Shown piece after piece: positions 51,030 to 59,736 of a DNA stretch of 64,000 bases (positions are counted from its first letter, which is position 1; the number at the start of each line of letters is the position of its first letter). This DNA is from Hyphomonadaceae bacterium (GTDB lineage: Bacteria > Pseudomonadota > Alphaproteobacteria > Caulobacterales > Hyphomonadaceae): positions 1 through 64,000 of the forward strand of contig JALHLR010000019.1 of NCBI GenBank assembly GCA_022844475.1, read 5' to 3'. The notes beneath the pieces are model-generated. The model saw nothing but the letters and a program-made list of their open reading frames with translations, was not told the DNA's origin and ran no database searches. Position numbers and translations under genes: made by a program.

Positions 51030-52691
51030 GTGAAGCAGCCGATCCGGCAGCCGAAACAGTCCAGGAAGACGGCCAGGTCAGGCCGCGGGGTCCGGGGACG
51101 GCAGAATGGCGAGCGCGAGCAGCGCTCATCGCTCGACGCCATAATCCGGCTCGACAGGTCGGCGATCATCTCGATGATCCTGCTGTACTGCGTGGTCCAC
51201 TGGGCCATTCGCGTGCTGGTGGCGCCCGTCTACACCGTGGAAGAAGCCGGCCAGCTCCTGCTCTCGCAGTCGTTCCAGTTCGGATACGAAGCGCGCCAGC
51301 CTCCAATGCTGAGCTGGCTCTACTGGGCGGCGACGCGCGCTGGCGGATTGTCGGCGCCGGTGATCTTCGCGGTGAAGTACGCCCTGCTCTTCATCGGGCT
51401 GGTGTTCTACTATCTGTCAGCACGCAACATTCTTGTCCGGCCGGGCGTTTCGGCGGCAGCTCTGGCCGCGTGGGCGCTGACCTTCCAGGTCGGCTGGGCG
51501 GCGCATGAGGACCTGCTCGGCGGCGTCGCTCTGATGGCCGTGCTGTCGCTGAGTTTCCACGCCATTACGCGTATCCTGACATGGCGCGCGTGGAGCGACT
51601 GGTTCTATCTCGGCGTCGCGATGGGCCTCGGCCTGCTGACGCATCACCTGTTCATCGTCTTCCCCATCGCGATGCTGCTGGCGATCATGCTGTCGCCGTT
51701 CTTTCGCGACGTGCTGAGCTTCGGGCGTCTGTTCCTGACCTTCCTGGTCGCCGCCCTGCTCTATGCGCCCTACGTGATCTGGGTCGGAACGCACATCGAC
51801 TCGGTGAGCGATGCGGCGCGCGAGTATGTCACTTCGTGGGAGATCGACTCGGCCTGGCTCGACCGGGCGGGCAACGCCGCTGCACAGCTTGGCCGTGCGC
51901 TGGCGGAATTCGCCCTTCCGCTTCTCCTGTTCTGGATGATGCTGTTCTGGACGCTGTGGCTGCCGGTTATCTATCCGGTCTTCCCGCGCCGCAGCACTGA
52001 CGAGGAGCCGCACGAGCTGGCGTGGCGCAAGCTGTTCCTGCAGGCGGCCATCATGGGTGTGGGCGTCTACACGATCAGCGTTCTGCTCGGCGTGCAGGCC
52101 TACAAGCCGCACTGGATGATGCCGGTGCTGTTCGCCTTGCCGATCTGGCTGTTCGCCCACGTCAAGCGCGCAGGGGACTTTCCTGTCGCAATCCGCGGCT
52201 TTGGGGCCGTCGTGGTGGCGTTCATCGTCCTGGTGGCCGGCGGCAGGTTCGTCGAGGCCCAGCTTGAGATCGCACAGTGCCGGGAAGGCGGCTGCCGACC
52301 GTACACGCCGGTCGCCGCGTGGGCCGAGGCGCTGCGCGACGCGGGTTTCCAGGGCGGCACGATCGTTGGCGCGGACCTGCACCTGACGGGCAACCTGCGC
52401 GCAGCATTTCCGAAGGCGCGCGTGCTCGATGCATCCGTTGCGCCAGACGCCTATCCGCCGCGGCAGGGCAATGGCGCGTGTCTGGTCGTGTGGCGCGACA
52501 CGCGCTTCAACGACACGCTGAATGTCGCGCTGATGCCCGAGCAATTGTCCACCTATCTGGAACAGGAGCTCGATGTCCGCTTGCGCGACAAGGGCGCGCG
52601 CGGCGCGGTGCGGCGGCCGCTGCGGATGTCGGAAGACAAGGCGGCGACGCTGTACTTCCAGCTCAACCGGGCTTCGGGGCAGTGCGGGTAG
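51030..52691 (+). CDS. ArnT/PMT-like membrane glycosyltransferase (GT39/GT83 type)
   Basis: A 553-residue inner-membrane protein with a basic cytosolic N-terminus and about eleven helices, ending in a periplasmic domain (residues about 400-553). The first loop has VYTVEEAGQLLLSQSFQFGYEARQPPML, the site where ArnT-type enzymes carry their acidic catalytic pair. It is likely to transfer a sugar from a polyprenyl-phosphate donor, made by the preceding gene, onto lipid A or another envelope acceptor. The start is a GTG at 51030, after GGAAGAAG; another GTG at 51000 is possible. The last 29 bases overlap the 3' end of convergent rimM. Confidence 0.85.
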   Translation: MKQPIRQPKQSRKTARSGRGVRGRQNGEREQRSSLDAIIRLDRSAIISMILLYCVVHWAIRVLVAPVYTVEEAGQLLLSQSFQFGYEARQPPMLSWLYWAATRAGGLSAPVIFAVKYALLFIGLVFYYLSARNILVRPGVSAAALAAWALTFQVGWAAHEDLLGGVALMAVLSLSFHAITRILTWRAWSDWFYLGVAMGLGLLTHHLFIVFPIAMLLAIMLSPFFRDVLSFGRLFLTFLVAALLYAPYVIWVGTHIDSVSDAAREYVTSWEIDSAWLDRAGNAAAQLGRALAEFALPLLLFWMMLFWTLWLPVIYPVFPRRSTDEEPHELAWRKLFLQAAIMGVGVYTISVLLGVQAYKPHWMMPVLFALPIWLFAHVKRAGDFPVAIRGFGAVVVAFIVLVAGGRFVEAQLEIAQCREGGCRPYTPVAAWAEALRDAGFQGGTIVGADLHLTGNLRAAFPKARVLDASVAPDAYPPRQGNGACLVVWRDTRFNDTLNVALMPEQLSTYLEQELDVRLRDKGARGAVRRPLRMSEDKAATLYFQLNRASGQCG

Positions 52692-53238
52692 GATCCGGGC
52701 GGGCAGGATCCGGGCGGGTTGGCGCTTCAGGCAGGAGCGCCTCGTCGGGGGCTGCGCGCAGCAGGCCAGCGGGAATGTCCAGCTCCGGAAAGATCTCTTC
52801 AGTGAAAGGCAGCAGGTAAGCCGAACCGGATGGGGGCTGCACTTCGATCAGCTCGCCCGCACCGAAATTCTGGACCGACTTCACAGCGCCAAGCTCACGC
52901 CCGTCCAGATGGACGACGCGCATACCGATCAGGTCGCTGACATAGAACTCGCCTTCCCCGGCCGCCGGAAGGGAGGCGCGATCTGCGTGGAGCAGCGTGC
53001 CACGCATGGCCTCCCACTCTTCGCGCTGGCGCTGCTCCTTTGCCGTGACACCGAACAGATCATTCAGCGTGCGATGGCGGACAGGCGTGAGCACGACCTT
53101 GCCCGCCGCGTCCATCAGCGGACCGTAGGCGAAGCAGGCTTCCGGATCGTCGGTGAATGAACGCACGCGCACCTCGCCCTTGACGCCGAAGGCGCCGGCA
53201 ATCTGCGCGACGACGATGAGTTTGGGCTTGGCGCTCAC
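52663..53238 (-). CDS. rimM: Ribosome maturation factor RimM
   Basis: RimM assists 30S subunit maturation around S19 and the 16S head. The protein has 191 residues, with AQIAGAFGVKGEVRVRSFTDDPEA at the N-terminus and a PRC-barrel domain (YVSDLIGMRVVHLDGRELGAV, YLLPFTEEIFPELDI). The C-terminal tail PTRPDPARPDPTRTAPKPG is not conserved and is encoded by a 15-base tandem repeat. The start overlaps the GNAT gene stop (ATGA). It lies in the ffh operon, but trmD and rplS, which usually follow rimM, are absent. Confidence 0.95.
   Translation of the reverse strand: MSAKPKLIVVAQIAGAFGVKGEVRVRSFTDDPEACFAYGPLMDAAGKVVLTPVRHRTLNDLFGVTAKEQRQREEWEAMRGTLLHADRASLPAAGEGEFYVSDLIGMRVVHLDGRELGAVKSVQNFGAGELIEVQPPSGSAYLLPFTEEIFPELDIPAGLLRAAPDEALLPEAPTRPDPARPDPTRTAPKPG
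52690..52718. repeat. 15-base tandem duplication at the rimM 3' end
   Basis: AGGATCCGGGCGGG occurs at 52690-52703 and again at 52705-52718, a period of 15 bases (five codons). It encodes the repeated RPDP elements of the RimM tail and contains the stop codon of the convergent glycosyltransferase gene in its first copy. Confidence 0.85.
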
Positions 53239-53723
53239 AACGGCCGCTCCAGCATCGCGACAACCTTGCCGGAACCAGAGGCGCGCGACAGCAGGTGGCG
53301 GAAGCCGAGCTTTGCGTGGAAGGCCATGCTCTCGGGATTGGGCGGGTCTTCATTGACCTCGGCGGTGACGCGCTCTTCGCCGAGCTCGCGCGCCATGCGC
53401 AGCGCCGCCTCATACAGCGCCCTGCCCGCACCGGCGCCGCGCGAAGCCTCTGTGACGGCGATGCGATCGACATAGAGATGGCGGTCGAACGCCGTTTCGA
53501 ACCAGCCATAATTGTCGCTTGGATAGGCCGAGCCGGGGCGGATCAGAATGACGAAGCCGGCGGGTTTGCCGCCGGCTTCTGCAATCAGCACACGATAGGC
53601 CCAGCCAGCATACTGGCGGTACATCTCGCGCGTCATGTCTCCAACGGCCGGAACGCAGGCGGCGTTGAGGGCGAGAATGAAATCCTCGTCCTCAGGCGCC
53701 GCGTCGCGAACCGTCACCGCCAT
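53235..53723 (-). CDS. GNAT-family acetyltransferase
   Basis: A 162-residue acetyltransferase. The acetyl-CoA pyrophosphate loop is ASRGAGAGRALYEAALRMA, preceded by LYVDRIAVTEA, and the domain ends with NPESMAFHAKLGFRHL. It lies between rpsP (five bases upstream) and rimM (start overlaps its stop), inside a ribosome/SRP operon, and so may act on a ribosomal or translation protein as RimI/RimJ do. This is inference from position; the sequence does not identify it as one of the Rim enzymes. Confidence 0.88.
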   Translation of the reverse strand: MAVTVRDAAPEDEDFILALNAACVPAVGDMTREMYRQYAGWAYRVLIAEAGGKPAGFVILIRPGSAYPSDNYGWFETAFDRHLYVDRIAVTEASRGAGAGRALYEAALRMARELGEERVTAEVNEDPPNPESMAFHAKLGFRHLLSRASGSGKVVAMLERPL

Positions 53724-53728
53724 GCGGA

Positions 53729-54127
53729 TTACTCCGCGGCAGCTTCTTCGGCCGGGGCGTTCTTGGCTTCTTCAGCGGCGGCGCGGCGCGCCTCCTCGCG
53801 ATCGGCGCGCTCCTTGGCGCGTTCCTTGGCCTTCTCGCCCGGCTCGGCCGCCTGCGGGTTGTTGCCGTGCTGCCATTTCACAAGGCCGGCGTTTCCGAGG
53901 AAACGGGCGACGCGATCGGTCGGCTGCGCGCCCTTGGCGAGCCAGGCCTTGGCCTTCTCGAGGTCGATCTGGATGCGCTTCTCGTCGGTCTTGCCAAGCA
54001 GCGGGTTGTAGGAGCCGATCTTCTCGATGAAGCGGCCATCGCGCGCAAAGCGCGAGTCGGCGATCACGACATTGTAGTACGGGCGGTGCTTGGAGCCGCC
54101 GCGCGCGAGACGGATTTTCAGTGACAT
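53729..54127 (-). CDS. rpsP: 30S ribosomal protein S16
   Basis: S16 is a 16S rRNA-binding protein of the small subunit body. It has 132 residues: the conserved [26 protein letters not shown] start, the [11 protein letters not shown] core and [15 protein letters not shown]. The last 45 residues ([28 protein letters not shown]) form a charged Ala/Glu/Arg-rich helix extension common in alphaproteobacterial S16. AAGAGAG precedes the ATG. Part of ffh-chorismate mutase-rpsP-GNAT-rimM. Confidence 0.97.
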   Translation of the reverse strand: MSLKIRLARGGSKHRPYYNVVIADSRFARDGRFIEKIGSYNPLLGKTDEKRIQIDLEKAKAWLAKGAQPTDRVARFLGNAGLVKWQHGNNPQAAEPGEKAKERAKERADREEARRAAAEEAKNAPAEEAAAE

Positions 54128-54179
54128 TGTCTACTCTCTTCTTTGTGGTTCGAGCTGGTTGAGGTTGGCGGGTCGGGCG

Positions 54180-54473
54180 TCAGCCCTTGCCCTGCAGTTT
54201 CTCATGGTGGCGGATCACTTCCGTCACGATGAAGGCGAGGAATTTTTCGGCGAAGTCGGGGTCGAGATCGGCTGCGTTGGCCAGCTCGCGCAGGCGGGCG
54301 ATCTGCTCGGCTTCGCGCGCCTTGTCAGCCGGGGGCATGGCGTGCGCGGCCTTGAGTTCGCCCACGGCCTTGGTCGCCTTGAAGCGTTCGGCCAGCATGT
54401 GCACGACGGCGGCGTCGATATTGTCGATCGAGGCGCGCAAGCGCTTCAGTTCCTCAGCGGGATCGCGGCTCAT
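54180..54473 (-). CDS. AroQ-class chorismate mutase
   Basis: A 97-residue all-helical protein of the AroQ fold, which converts chorismate to prephenate. LKRLRASIDNIDAAVVHMLAERFKATKAVGELK carries the conserved Arg and Lys, DKAREAEQIARL the Arg-Glu pair, and VIRHHEKLQ ends the third helix, where the usual Gln is less clear. It overlaps the ffh stop by four bases (ATGA) and lies just before rpsP. A chorismate mutase inside the ffh-rpsP operon is a known alphaproteobacterial arrangement. Confidence 0.92.
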   Translation of the reverse strand: MSRDPAEELKRLRASIDNIDAAVVHMLAERFKATKAVGELKAAHAMPPADKAREAEQIARLRELANAADLDPDFAEKFLAFIVTEVIRHHEKLQGKG

Positions 54474-55969
54474 TTCTTCTTGTCTCCACCAAGACCGGGA
54501 AGACCGCCGCCGAGGCCGGGGAGCTTCGGCCCGCCCGGGCCGCCGAGATTCTTCAGCGCGTTCATCTGTTGCGGTGAAAGCTGCGGCGCGCCGCCCATTC
54601 CACCGCCACCGCCCATGCCTCCGGCGCCGCCCATATTGCCCATCATGCCGGCAAGGCCCTTGAGGCCGCCCTTGCCGAGCTTCTTCATCATGTCGGCCAT
54701 GTTGCGGTGCTCTTTCAGCACCTTGTTGACCTCGGCCACGTCGACGCCGGCGCCGGCCGCGATGCGGCGCTTGCGCGAGGCCTGAAGCAGGTCGGGCTTG
54801 CGGCGCTCCTTCGGCGTCATCGACATGATGATCGCTTCCTTGCGCTTCATCACGCGATCGTCGATGCCGGCTGCGGCCATCTTCGCCTTGGCGTCCTTCA
54901 CGCCGGGCAGCATTTCCATCATGCCGCCGAGGCCGCCCATGCGCTGCATCTGGCGCAGCTGGCCGGCATAATCCTCCAGGTCGAACTGACCCTTCTGCAT
55001 CTTCTTGGCGACACGCTCGGCCTCGGCCATGTCCATCTCGGCCTTGGCCTTCTCGACCAGGCTGACGATGTCGCCCTGCCCCAGAATGCGGCCGGCGATG
55101 CGGCGGGCGTCGAACACGTCGAGCCCATCAAGCTTCTCGCCCACGCCGATGAAGCGGATCGGCAGGCCGGTGACGGAGCGCATCGATAGCGCCGCGCCGC
55201 CGCGACCATCGCCATCCATGCGCGTGAGCACGAGGCCGGTGAGCGGCAGGCGCTCGTTGAAGCGGCGCGCCGTCTCGACAGCGTCCTGACCCGTGAGGGC
55301 GTCGGCAACGAGAAGCGTTTCAGACGGGTTCGCGATCTTCGCGATCTCGTCCGCCTCATTCATCATCTGGTCGTCGAGCGTGGTGCGGCCCGCCGTGTCC
55401 AGCATCAGCACATCGTAGCCGCCGAACTTCGCGGCCTGGATGGCGCGGCGGGTGATGTCGGCGGGCAGCTGCCCAACGACGATCGGAAGCGCGTCAACGC
55501 CGACCTGGTCGGCGAGGATCCTGAGCTGCTCCATCGCCGCCGGGCGGCGCGTGTCGAGGGAGGCGACGAGAACCTTCTTGCGTTCCTGATCCTTCAGGCG
55601 CTTGGCAAGCTTGCCGGTGGTGGTCGTCTTGCCCGACCCCTGCAGGCCGGCCATCAGGATGATGGCGGGCGGGCTGTCGATCTTCAGCGGCGCGGGTTCT
55701 TCGTCGCCGCCCAGCGTCTCGACCAGCGCATCGTGCACGATCTTGACGACAAGCTGGCCCGGCTTGATCGACTTGATGACGTTCTCGCCCACGGCCTTGG
55801 GGCGGACATCGTCGATGAATTTCTTGACGACAGACAGGGCGACGTCGGCTTCCAGAAGCGCCACGCGGATCTCGCGCAGGGCTTCGTTGACGTCCTTCTC
55901 GGACAGGGCGCCGCGGCCGGTGAGGCCGTCGAATACCTTGCCAAGACGATCTGTCAGCGCGTCGAACAT
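54470..55969 (-). CDS. ffh: Signal recognition particle GTPase Ffh
   Basis: Ffh binds signal sequences and 4.5S RNA and delivers ribosomes to FtsY. The protein has 499 residues: an N domain, a G domain (GLQGSGKTTTTGKLA, DTAGRTTLD, TRMDGDGRGGAA) and a methionine-rich M domain, ending in a Gly/Met low-complexity tail (NMGGAGGMGGGGGMGG). The ATG at 55969 (MFDALTDRLG) matches the family and has AAGGA six bases before it; an ATG two codons earlier directly abuts that site. It is the first gene of the translation operon. Confidence 0.97.
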   Translation of the reverse strand: MFDALTDRLGKVFDGLTGRGALSEKDVNEALREIRVALLEADVALSVVKKFIDDVRPKAVGENVIKSIKPGQLVVKIVHDALVETLGGDEEPAPLKIDSPPAIILMAGLQGSGKTTTTGKLAKRLKDQERKKVLVASLDTRRPAAMEQLRILADQVGVDALPIVVGQLPADITRRAIQAAKFGGYDVLMLDTAGRTTLDDQMMNEADEIAKIANPSETLLVADALTGQDAVETARRFNERLPLTGLVLTRMDGDGRGGAALSMRSVTGLPIRFIGVGEKLDGLDVFDARRIAGRILGQGDIVSLVEKAKAEMDMAEAERVAKKMQKGQFDLEDYAGQLRQMQRMGGLGGMMEMLPGVKDAKAKMAAAGIDDRVMKRKEAIIMSMTPKERRKPDLLQASRKRRIAAGAGVDVAEVNKVLKEHRNMADMMKKLGKGGLKGLAGMMGNMGGAGGMGGGGGMGGAPQLSPQQMNALKNLGGPGGPKLPGLGGGLPGLGGDKKK

Positions 55970-56293
55970 CGCCATTCCTTTTCATGCCGGAGACCATCTC
56001 CGACATGGGAAGTCTTCTTCCGGCGCGCAAACGCCCTTTGGCCCCGCTGAGCGCAACGCGCCGGGCGGGGGACCTCGCCAGCCTCGTCTGCCCCTCTGGA
56101 AATCAAAGGAGGGGAAGGGTCGTGCCGGTCAAAGCACAGGAATCCCATGTCTGGGGGTTCTTGCGCGGAAGGCGGGTTCCCTACCCCCGCCTGTGGAGAA
56201 GGTCAAGCAAACTCGGGACCGACCCACCCCCAGGGGAACCCGGCCCGCCAGCGCACGTTGCACCGCAACCCTCCCCGGTTCCCGAGCCACGCC
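55970..56293. other. Divergent intergenic region of ffh and transglutaminase genes
   Basis: About 320 bases without a convincing gene. It should hold the ffh operon promoter (minus strand) and the transglutaminase promoter (plus strand). It contains short inverted repeats, for example CCCCTC/GAGGGG at 56091-56114 and AGGCGGG/CCCGCCT at 56170-56192. I checked for the 4.5S RNA core and did not find it. Confidence 0.5.
55976..55980 (-). promoter_or_regulatory. Shine-Dalgarno that fixes the ffh start
   Basis: AAGGA on the gene strand, six bases before the ATG at 55969. It directly abuts the upstream ATG at 55975, which is therefore unlikely to be used. Confidence 0.7.
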
Positions 56294-57139
56294 ATGCCCG
56301 CCTTCCAGCTGCGCCATTCGACGACCTACGTCTTTTCCTCGCCGGTAACCCTGTCGCCCCACACCCTCTATCTGCGGCCCCGCAGCGACCACAAGCTGAC
56401 GGTGCGGGCCTCAAGCCTTCGCCTGTCTCCGCCCGCGGAAGTGGTCTGGCGCAGTGATCTCTACGGCAACTCGATCGCCATTGCCTATTTCGCCGGCACG
56501 ACCACGCAGCTCGACATTGTCAGCGAGTTGAGCGTCGAGACCTTCCCGCGATCCGAAAGCCAGCGGCGCATCCTGCTGGCGACCGGCGCAACGCAGTACT
56601 CGCCGACCGAGCAGCGCATGCTGTGGGCCTGCCTCGACCAGCCCAGGGATACGGCCGACGCCGTCGCGGCCTGGATCAGGCGTGGAGCGTCCAGCGTGCA
56701 GAAAGGCCAGTATGAGCGCCTCCTCGAATGCGCAGCGCGCATCCGCTACGAATTCGACTATCGCATCCGCTTCGAGCAGGGCCTGCAGTCGCCCACCGAA
56801 ACCTTGCGGCTGCATTCAGGCACATGCCGCGACTTTGCCGAGCTGATGATCGCCGCCGCACGCAGCCTCGGCTGCGCCGCGCGCTTCGTGACGGGCTATG
56901 TCTACACGCCGGATGCAGCGCCTGGGTCATCCTCGCCCCATGCCTGGGCGGAGGTCTACATTCCAGCGGTCGGCTGGATCGAACTCGACGCCACAAACGG
57001 GCTGGTGGACGATGGCGACCTCATCCCGGTCGCGTCCGCGGCTTCAGGCGTCGAGCTGACGCCGATCCTGGGGGCTTTCACCGGCTATGGCGCAGGATCG
57101 TCATTGTCCGTTGGCGTCGACGTTACCAGGCTCCGCTGA
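56294..57139 (+). CDS. Transglutaminase-like protease-fold protein
   Basis: A 281-residue cytoplasmic protein with an N-terminal beta domain (residues 1-120, the bacterial transglutaminase-like N-terminal region) and a transglutaminase core. The papain-like triad is Cys178 (SGTCRDFAELM), His216 (SPHAWAEVYIP) and Asp232 (WIELDATNG). Such proteins are thought to be peptidases or amide-bond-forming enzymes; substrates are not known. The ATG at 56294 has no clear ribosome-binding site. A racemase-like gene follows 52 bases later on the same strand. Confidence 0.88.
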   Translation: MPAFQLRHSTTYVFSSPVTLSPHTLYLRPRSDHKLTVRASSLRLSPPAEVVWRSDLYGNSIAIAYFAGTTTQLDIVSELSVETFPRSESQRRILLATGATQYSPTEQRMLWACLDQPRDTADAVAAWIRRGASSVQKGQYERLLECAARIRYEFDYRIRFEQGLQSPTETLRLHSGTCRDFAELMIAAARSLGCAARFVTGYVYTPDAAPGSSSPHAWAEVYIPAVGWIELDATNGLVDDGDLIPVASAASGVELTPILGAFTGYGAGSSLSVGVDVTRLR

Positions 57140-57191
57140 CCTGTACCGGCGCGCCCTGCAATGCTAACCGGCGGCAAACCGGGACCTTTGC

Positions 57192-57881
57192 ATGCGCACC
57201 ATAGGACTGATCGGCGGCATGAGCTGGCAAAGCTCGCGCCTCTACTATGACCGGATCAACCAGATGGTCGCCGACCGGCTGGGCGGGGCGCATTCGGCTA
57301 GGATCATCATCAACTCGCTCGACTTCGGACCGATCGCAAAGATGCAGACGGCCGGTGAATGGCGCGAGGCCGGGGCCGTGCTCGCCAATGCGGCCCAGTC
57401 GCTCGAACGCGCCGGCGCGGACGTGATCGCCATCGGCGCGAACACGATGCACAAGGTGGCTCAGCAGGTCATGGCCTCGGTACGCCTGCCTCTGATCCAT
57501 ATCGGCGATGCACTGGCAAAGGAGCTGAAGGCCGATGCCCGCTCACGGCCGCTGCTGCTGGGCACGCGCTACACGATGGAAGACCCGTTCCTGATCGATC
57601 ACCTCGGCAACAAGGGCATCGGCGCCGTGACGCCCGACAAGGCCGACCGCGATGCGCTGCACGCCATCATCTATGACCAGCTGATCAAGGGTGTCGTTAC
57701 GGATCAGGCGCGCGATACGGTGCGGGCAATGATCGACCGGTCATCCGCAAAAGAGGCCGACAGCGTGGTCTTCGCCTGCACCGAGATCGGCATGCTGTTC
57801 CCGCCGACCGAGGCGGGCCTGCCGGGCTATGACACGCTGGAGATACACGCCGCGGCGCTGGTGGATTTTTCGCTGGCATGA
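57192..57881 (+). CDS. Aspartate/glutamate racemase-family protein, first catalytic Cys missing
   Basis: A 229-residue protein of the YgeA/aspartate-glutamate racemase family. TIGLIGGMSWQSS and LLGTRYTMED are family marks. In YgeA the first catalytic Cys lies in LCTNTMHKV; here that site reads AIGANTMHKV, with Gly82 in place of Cys. The second Cys is kept (Cys196, FACTEIGML). With only one of the two acid/base thiols, ordinary two-base racemisation is doubtful; a one-base or different activity is possible. A transglutaminase gene precedes it. Confidence 0.87.
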   Translation: MRTIGLIGGMSWQSSRLYYDRINQMVADRLGGAHSARIIINSLDFGPIAKMQTAGEWREAGAVLANAAQSLERAGADVIAIGANTMHKVAQQVMASVRLPLIHIGDALAKELKADARSRPLLLGTRYTMEDPFLIDHLGNKGIGAVTPDKADRDALHAIIYDQLIKGVVTDQARDTVRAMIDRSSAKEADSVVFACTEIGMLFPPTEAGLPGYDTLEIHAAALVDFSLA

Positions 57882-58089
57882 CGATGGGGCCGGGGCCGTT
57901 CCGGAACCTGTCATGTCCGGGCGCCATCAGCAGTCACGACTGTCCATCTCGCCTCGTCTGGGCGCGAGGTCGTGAGTTCGTGATGGACGACAGCTTGCCT
58001 GCCGGGCGGATGGCCTGCAAGCTGGAGGGCCCGGCAGACTGAGATGGCCGGCGCCGGAGCGGCCGTTCATGCTGGTCTATGGGAAGCTC

Positions 58090-58977
58090 ATGTCACGCCT
58101 GAAGGGCTTTGCTGCACTGGCCGTGGCCGGATGTGTGGGGCTTTCTGCGCCCGTCACGGCCCAGCAGGGCGGCATGATCCGCGTCGACCTCGAACTGGTC
58201 CTTGCCGTCGATATCTCGCAGTCGATGGATTACGACGAGCACTCGATCCAGCGCCAGGGTTATGTCGACGCCTTCCGGCACAAGGACGTCGTCAACGCCA
58301 TGCTGTCAGGCCCGGAGGGCAGGGTCGCGGTGCTGTACATGGAATGGGCCGGAGATTTCGATCCGATCGAGACCATCCCCTGGACGATCATCGACACCCC
58401 TGACGCGGCGAAGAGTTTCGCCGAGCGGCTGGCGAACGAGCCGATCTATGGCGAACAGCGCACCTCGATCTCGCGCGCGCTGGAAACGGCCCAGCAGCAC
58501 ATCCTCAAGAACAACATTTCCTCGCACCGGCAGGTGATCGACGTCTCGGGCGATGGCGCGAACAATGCCGGCCGGCTGGTGGAGCCCGCCCGCGACGCGG
58601 TGGTGAAGTCGGGCATCGTGATCAACGGCCTGCCGATCATGCTGAACAAGCCGAAGGAGTTCTACGACATCGATCACCTCGACCGGTACTACCGGCACTG
58701 CGTGATCGGCGGCGAAGGAGCGTTCATTGCACCGGTGTTCGACCTGCGCCACCTGGCATCCACCATCCGCAAGAAGCTGGTGATGGAAATCGCGAACCTT
58801 GATCTCGATACGGGCGCAGCGCCGATCCAGTTCGCCGATGTCGAGACGCCCGCCCTGCCGAACAAGCCGGGAATCGTGAAGGCGCAGCTGAAACTGCCGA
58901 CCCAGAAGACCGACTGCACGATCGGCGAACAGGTCTGGGGCGGCGGACGCGGGTTTCGCTACAACAACTGGCAGTAG
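58090..58977 (+). CDS. DUF1194 (VWA-type) exported protein
   Basis: A 295-residue protein with a signal peptide (MSRLKGFAALAVAGCVGL to VTAQ) and a von Willebrand A-like domain typical of DUF1194. The metal-ion-dependent adhesion site is DISQSM (41-46). QVIDVSGDGANN and YYRHCVIGGEGAF are conserved in the family. It has no known biochemical role. An ATG at 58090 with GGGAAG just before it is preferred over one seven codons upstream. It converges on the diguanylate cyclase gene with ten bases between stops. Confidence 0.87.
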   Translation: MSRLKGFAALAVAGCVGLSAPVTAQQGGMIRVDLELVLAVDISQSMDYDEHSIQRQGYVDAFRHKDVVNAMLSGPEGRVAVLYMEWAGDFDPIETIPWTIIDTPDAAKSFAERLANEPIYGEQRTSISRALETAQQHILKNNISSHRQVIDVSGDGANNAGRLVEPARDAVVKSGIVINGLPIMLNKPKEFYDIDHLDRYYRHCVIGGEGAFIAPVFDLRHLASTIRKKLVMEIANLDLDTGAAPIQFADVETPALPNKPGIVKAQLKLPTQKTDCTIGEQVWGGGRGFRYNNWQ

Positions 58978-58987
58978 CGCGAAACGT

Positions 58988-59695
58988 TCAACCCGCCTGC
59001 GCCCTGCGATGCAGAGCCTTGTCGGCGTACATGGCCTCGTCGGCACGGGCGAGAGCTTTTTCTGCTGTATCGCCAACGCCGATGTGCGTGATGCCATAGG
59101 CGGCGGAGACGTAAAGCGGCGTGCCGTTGAAGAGGACTTTCTCGGTGCACAAGGTGGCGGCAAGCGCTTCGGCCTTCAAGGCAGCGGCTTCGGGATCGGT
59201 ATGGGTCAGGACGACGGCGAACTCGTCGCCGCCGATCCGGCCGACCACGTCCGTCTCGCGGGTCTGGCGGATCAGGATTTCACCAATCGACCGGATCACC
59301 GCATCGCCCGCCGGATGGCCATGGGCGTCATTGATCGCCTTGAAGTTGTTGAGGTCGAAATAGATCAGGCTCGCCTGGACTTCGTGGCGCTTGACCATTG
59401 CCAGAATGCGCTGGGCCTCGCGCACGAAAGCGCGGCGGTTGTAGATCGGGGCCAGCGTGTCGTGGTCGGCAGAGGCTTCGGCTTCGGCGAGCGAAAGTTT
59501 CAGCTGCTCGACATCGAGACGCAGTGAGTCGATCTCCGAAATCATCACGTTGAAGGCGGTGCGGACCTGCGGGGTAAGGTGGATGTCCGGCACGCCAAAA
59601 ATCTCCGCGACCCGCAGGGCCGGATCGACCAACTGCTCGGGCGGGGCGGCTTCCACGCGCCGGGGGCGCGGTCCGAAGATCGAGAAAAGCTTCAT
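58988..59695 (-). CDS. Diguanylate cyclase (GGDEF), cytosolic with coiled coil
   Basis: A 235-residue enzyme that makes cyclic di-GMP. Residues about 20-75 are helical, partly coiled coil (MISEIDSLRLDVEQLKLSLAEAEASA). The GGDEF domain has DTLAPIYNRRAF, DLNNFKAINDAHGH and the active GGDEF (155-159), with a product-inhibition I-site RETD exactly five residues upstream (146-149). No transmembrane segment or sensor is present; the layout is like Caulobacter DgcB. A CtrA-like box lies 42 bases before the start. The weak, distant GGAG leaves the start somewhat uncertain. Confidence 0.93.
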   Translation of the reverse strand: MKLFSIFGPRPRRVEAAPPEQLVDPALRVAEIFGVPDIHLTPQVRTAFNVMISEIDSLRLDVEQLKLSLAEAEASADHDTLAPIYNRRAFVREAQRILAMVKRHEVQASLIYFDLNNFKAINDAHGHPAGDAVIRSIGEILIRQTRETDVVGRIGGDEFAVVLTHTDPEAAALKAEALAATLCTEKVLFNGTPLYVSAAYGITHIGVGDTAEKALARADEAMYADKALHRRAQAG

Positions 59696-59736
59696 CGGTT
59701 GGACAGTGTCTCCGGCCTGAAACTCGCCCAAGCTTG

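Noticed and set aside
56088-56120. A CCCCTC/GAGGGG hairpin as a second copy of the 38145-38178 stem-loop
   Set aside because: The stems differ in length and flanks and do not align beyond the pyrimidine/purine bias, so a repeat family is not supported.
55970-56293. 4.5S RNA (ffs) next to ffh
   Set aside because: The conserved GGUC...GGAAG...AGCAG core of SRP RNA is absent, and only short hairpins are present.
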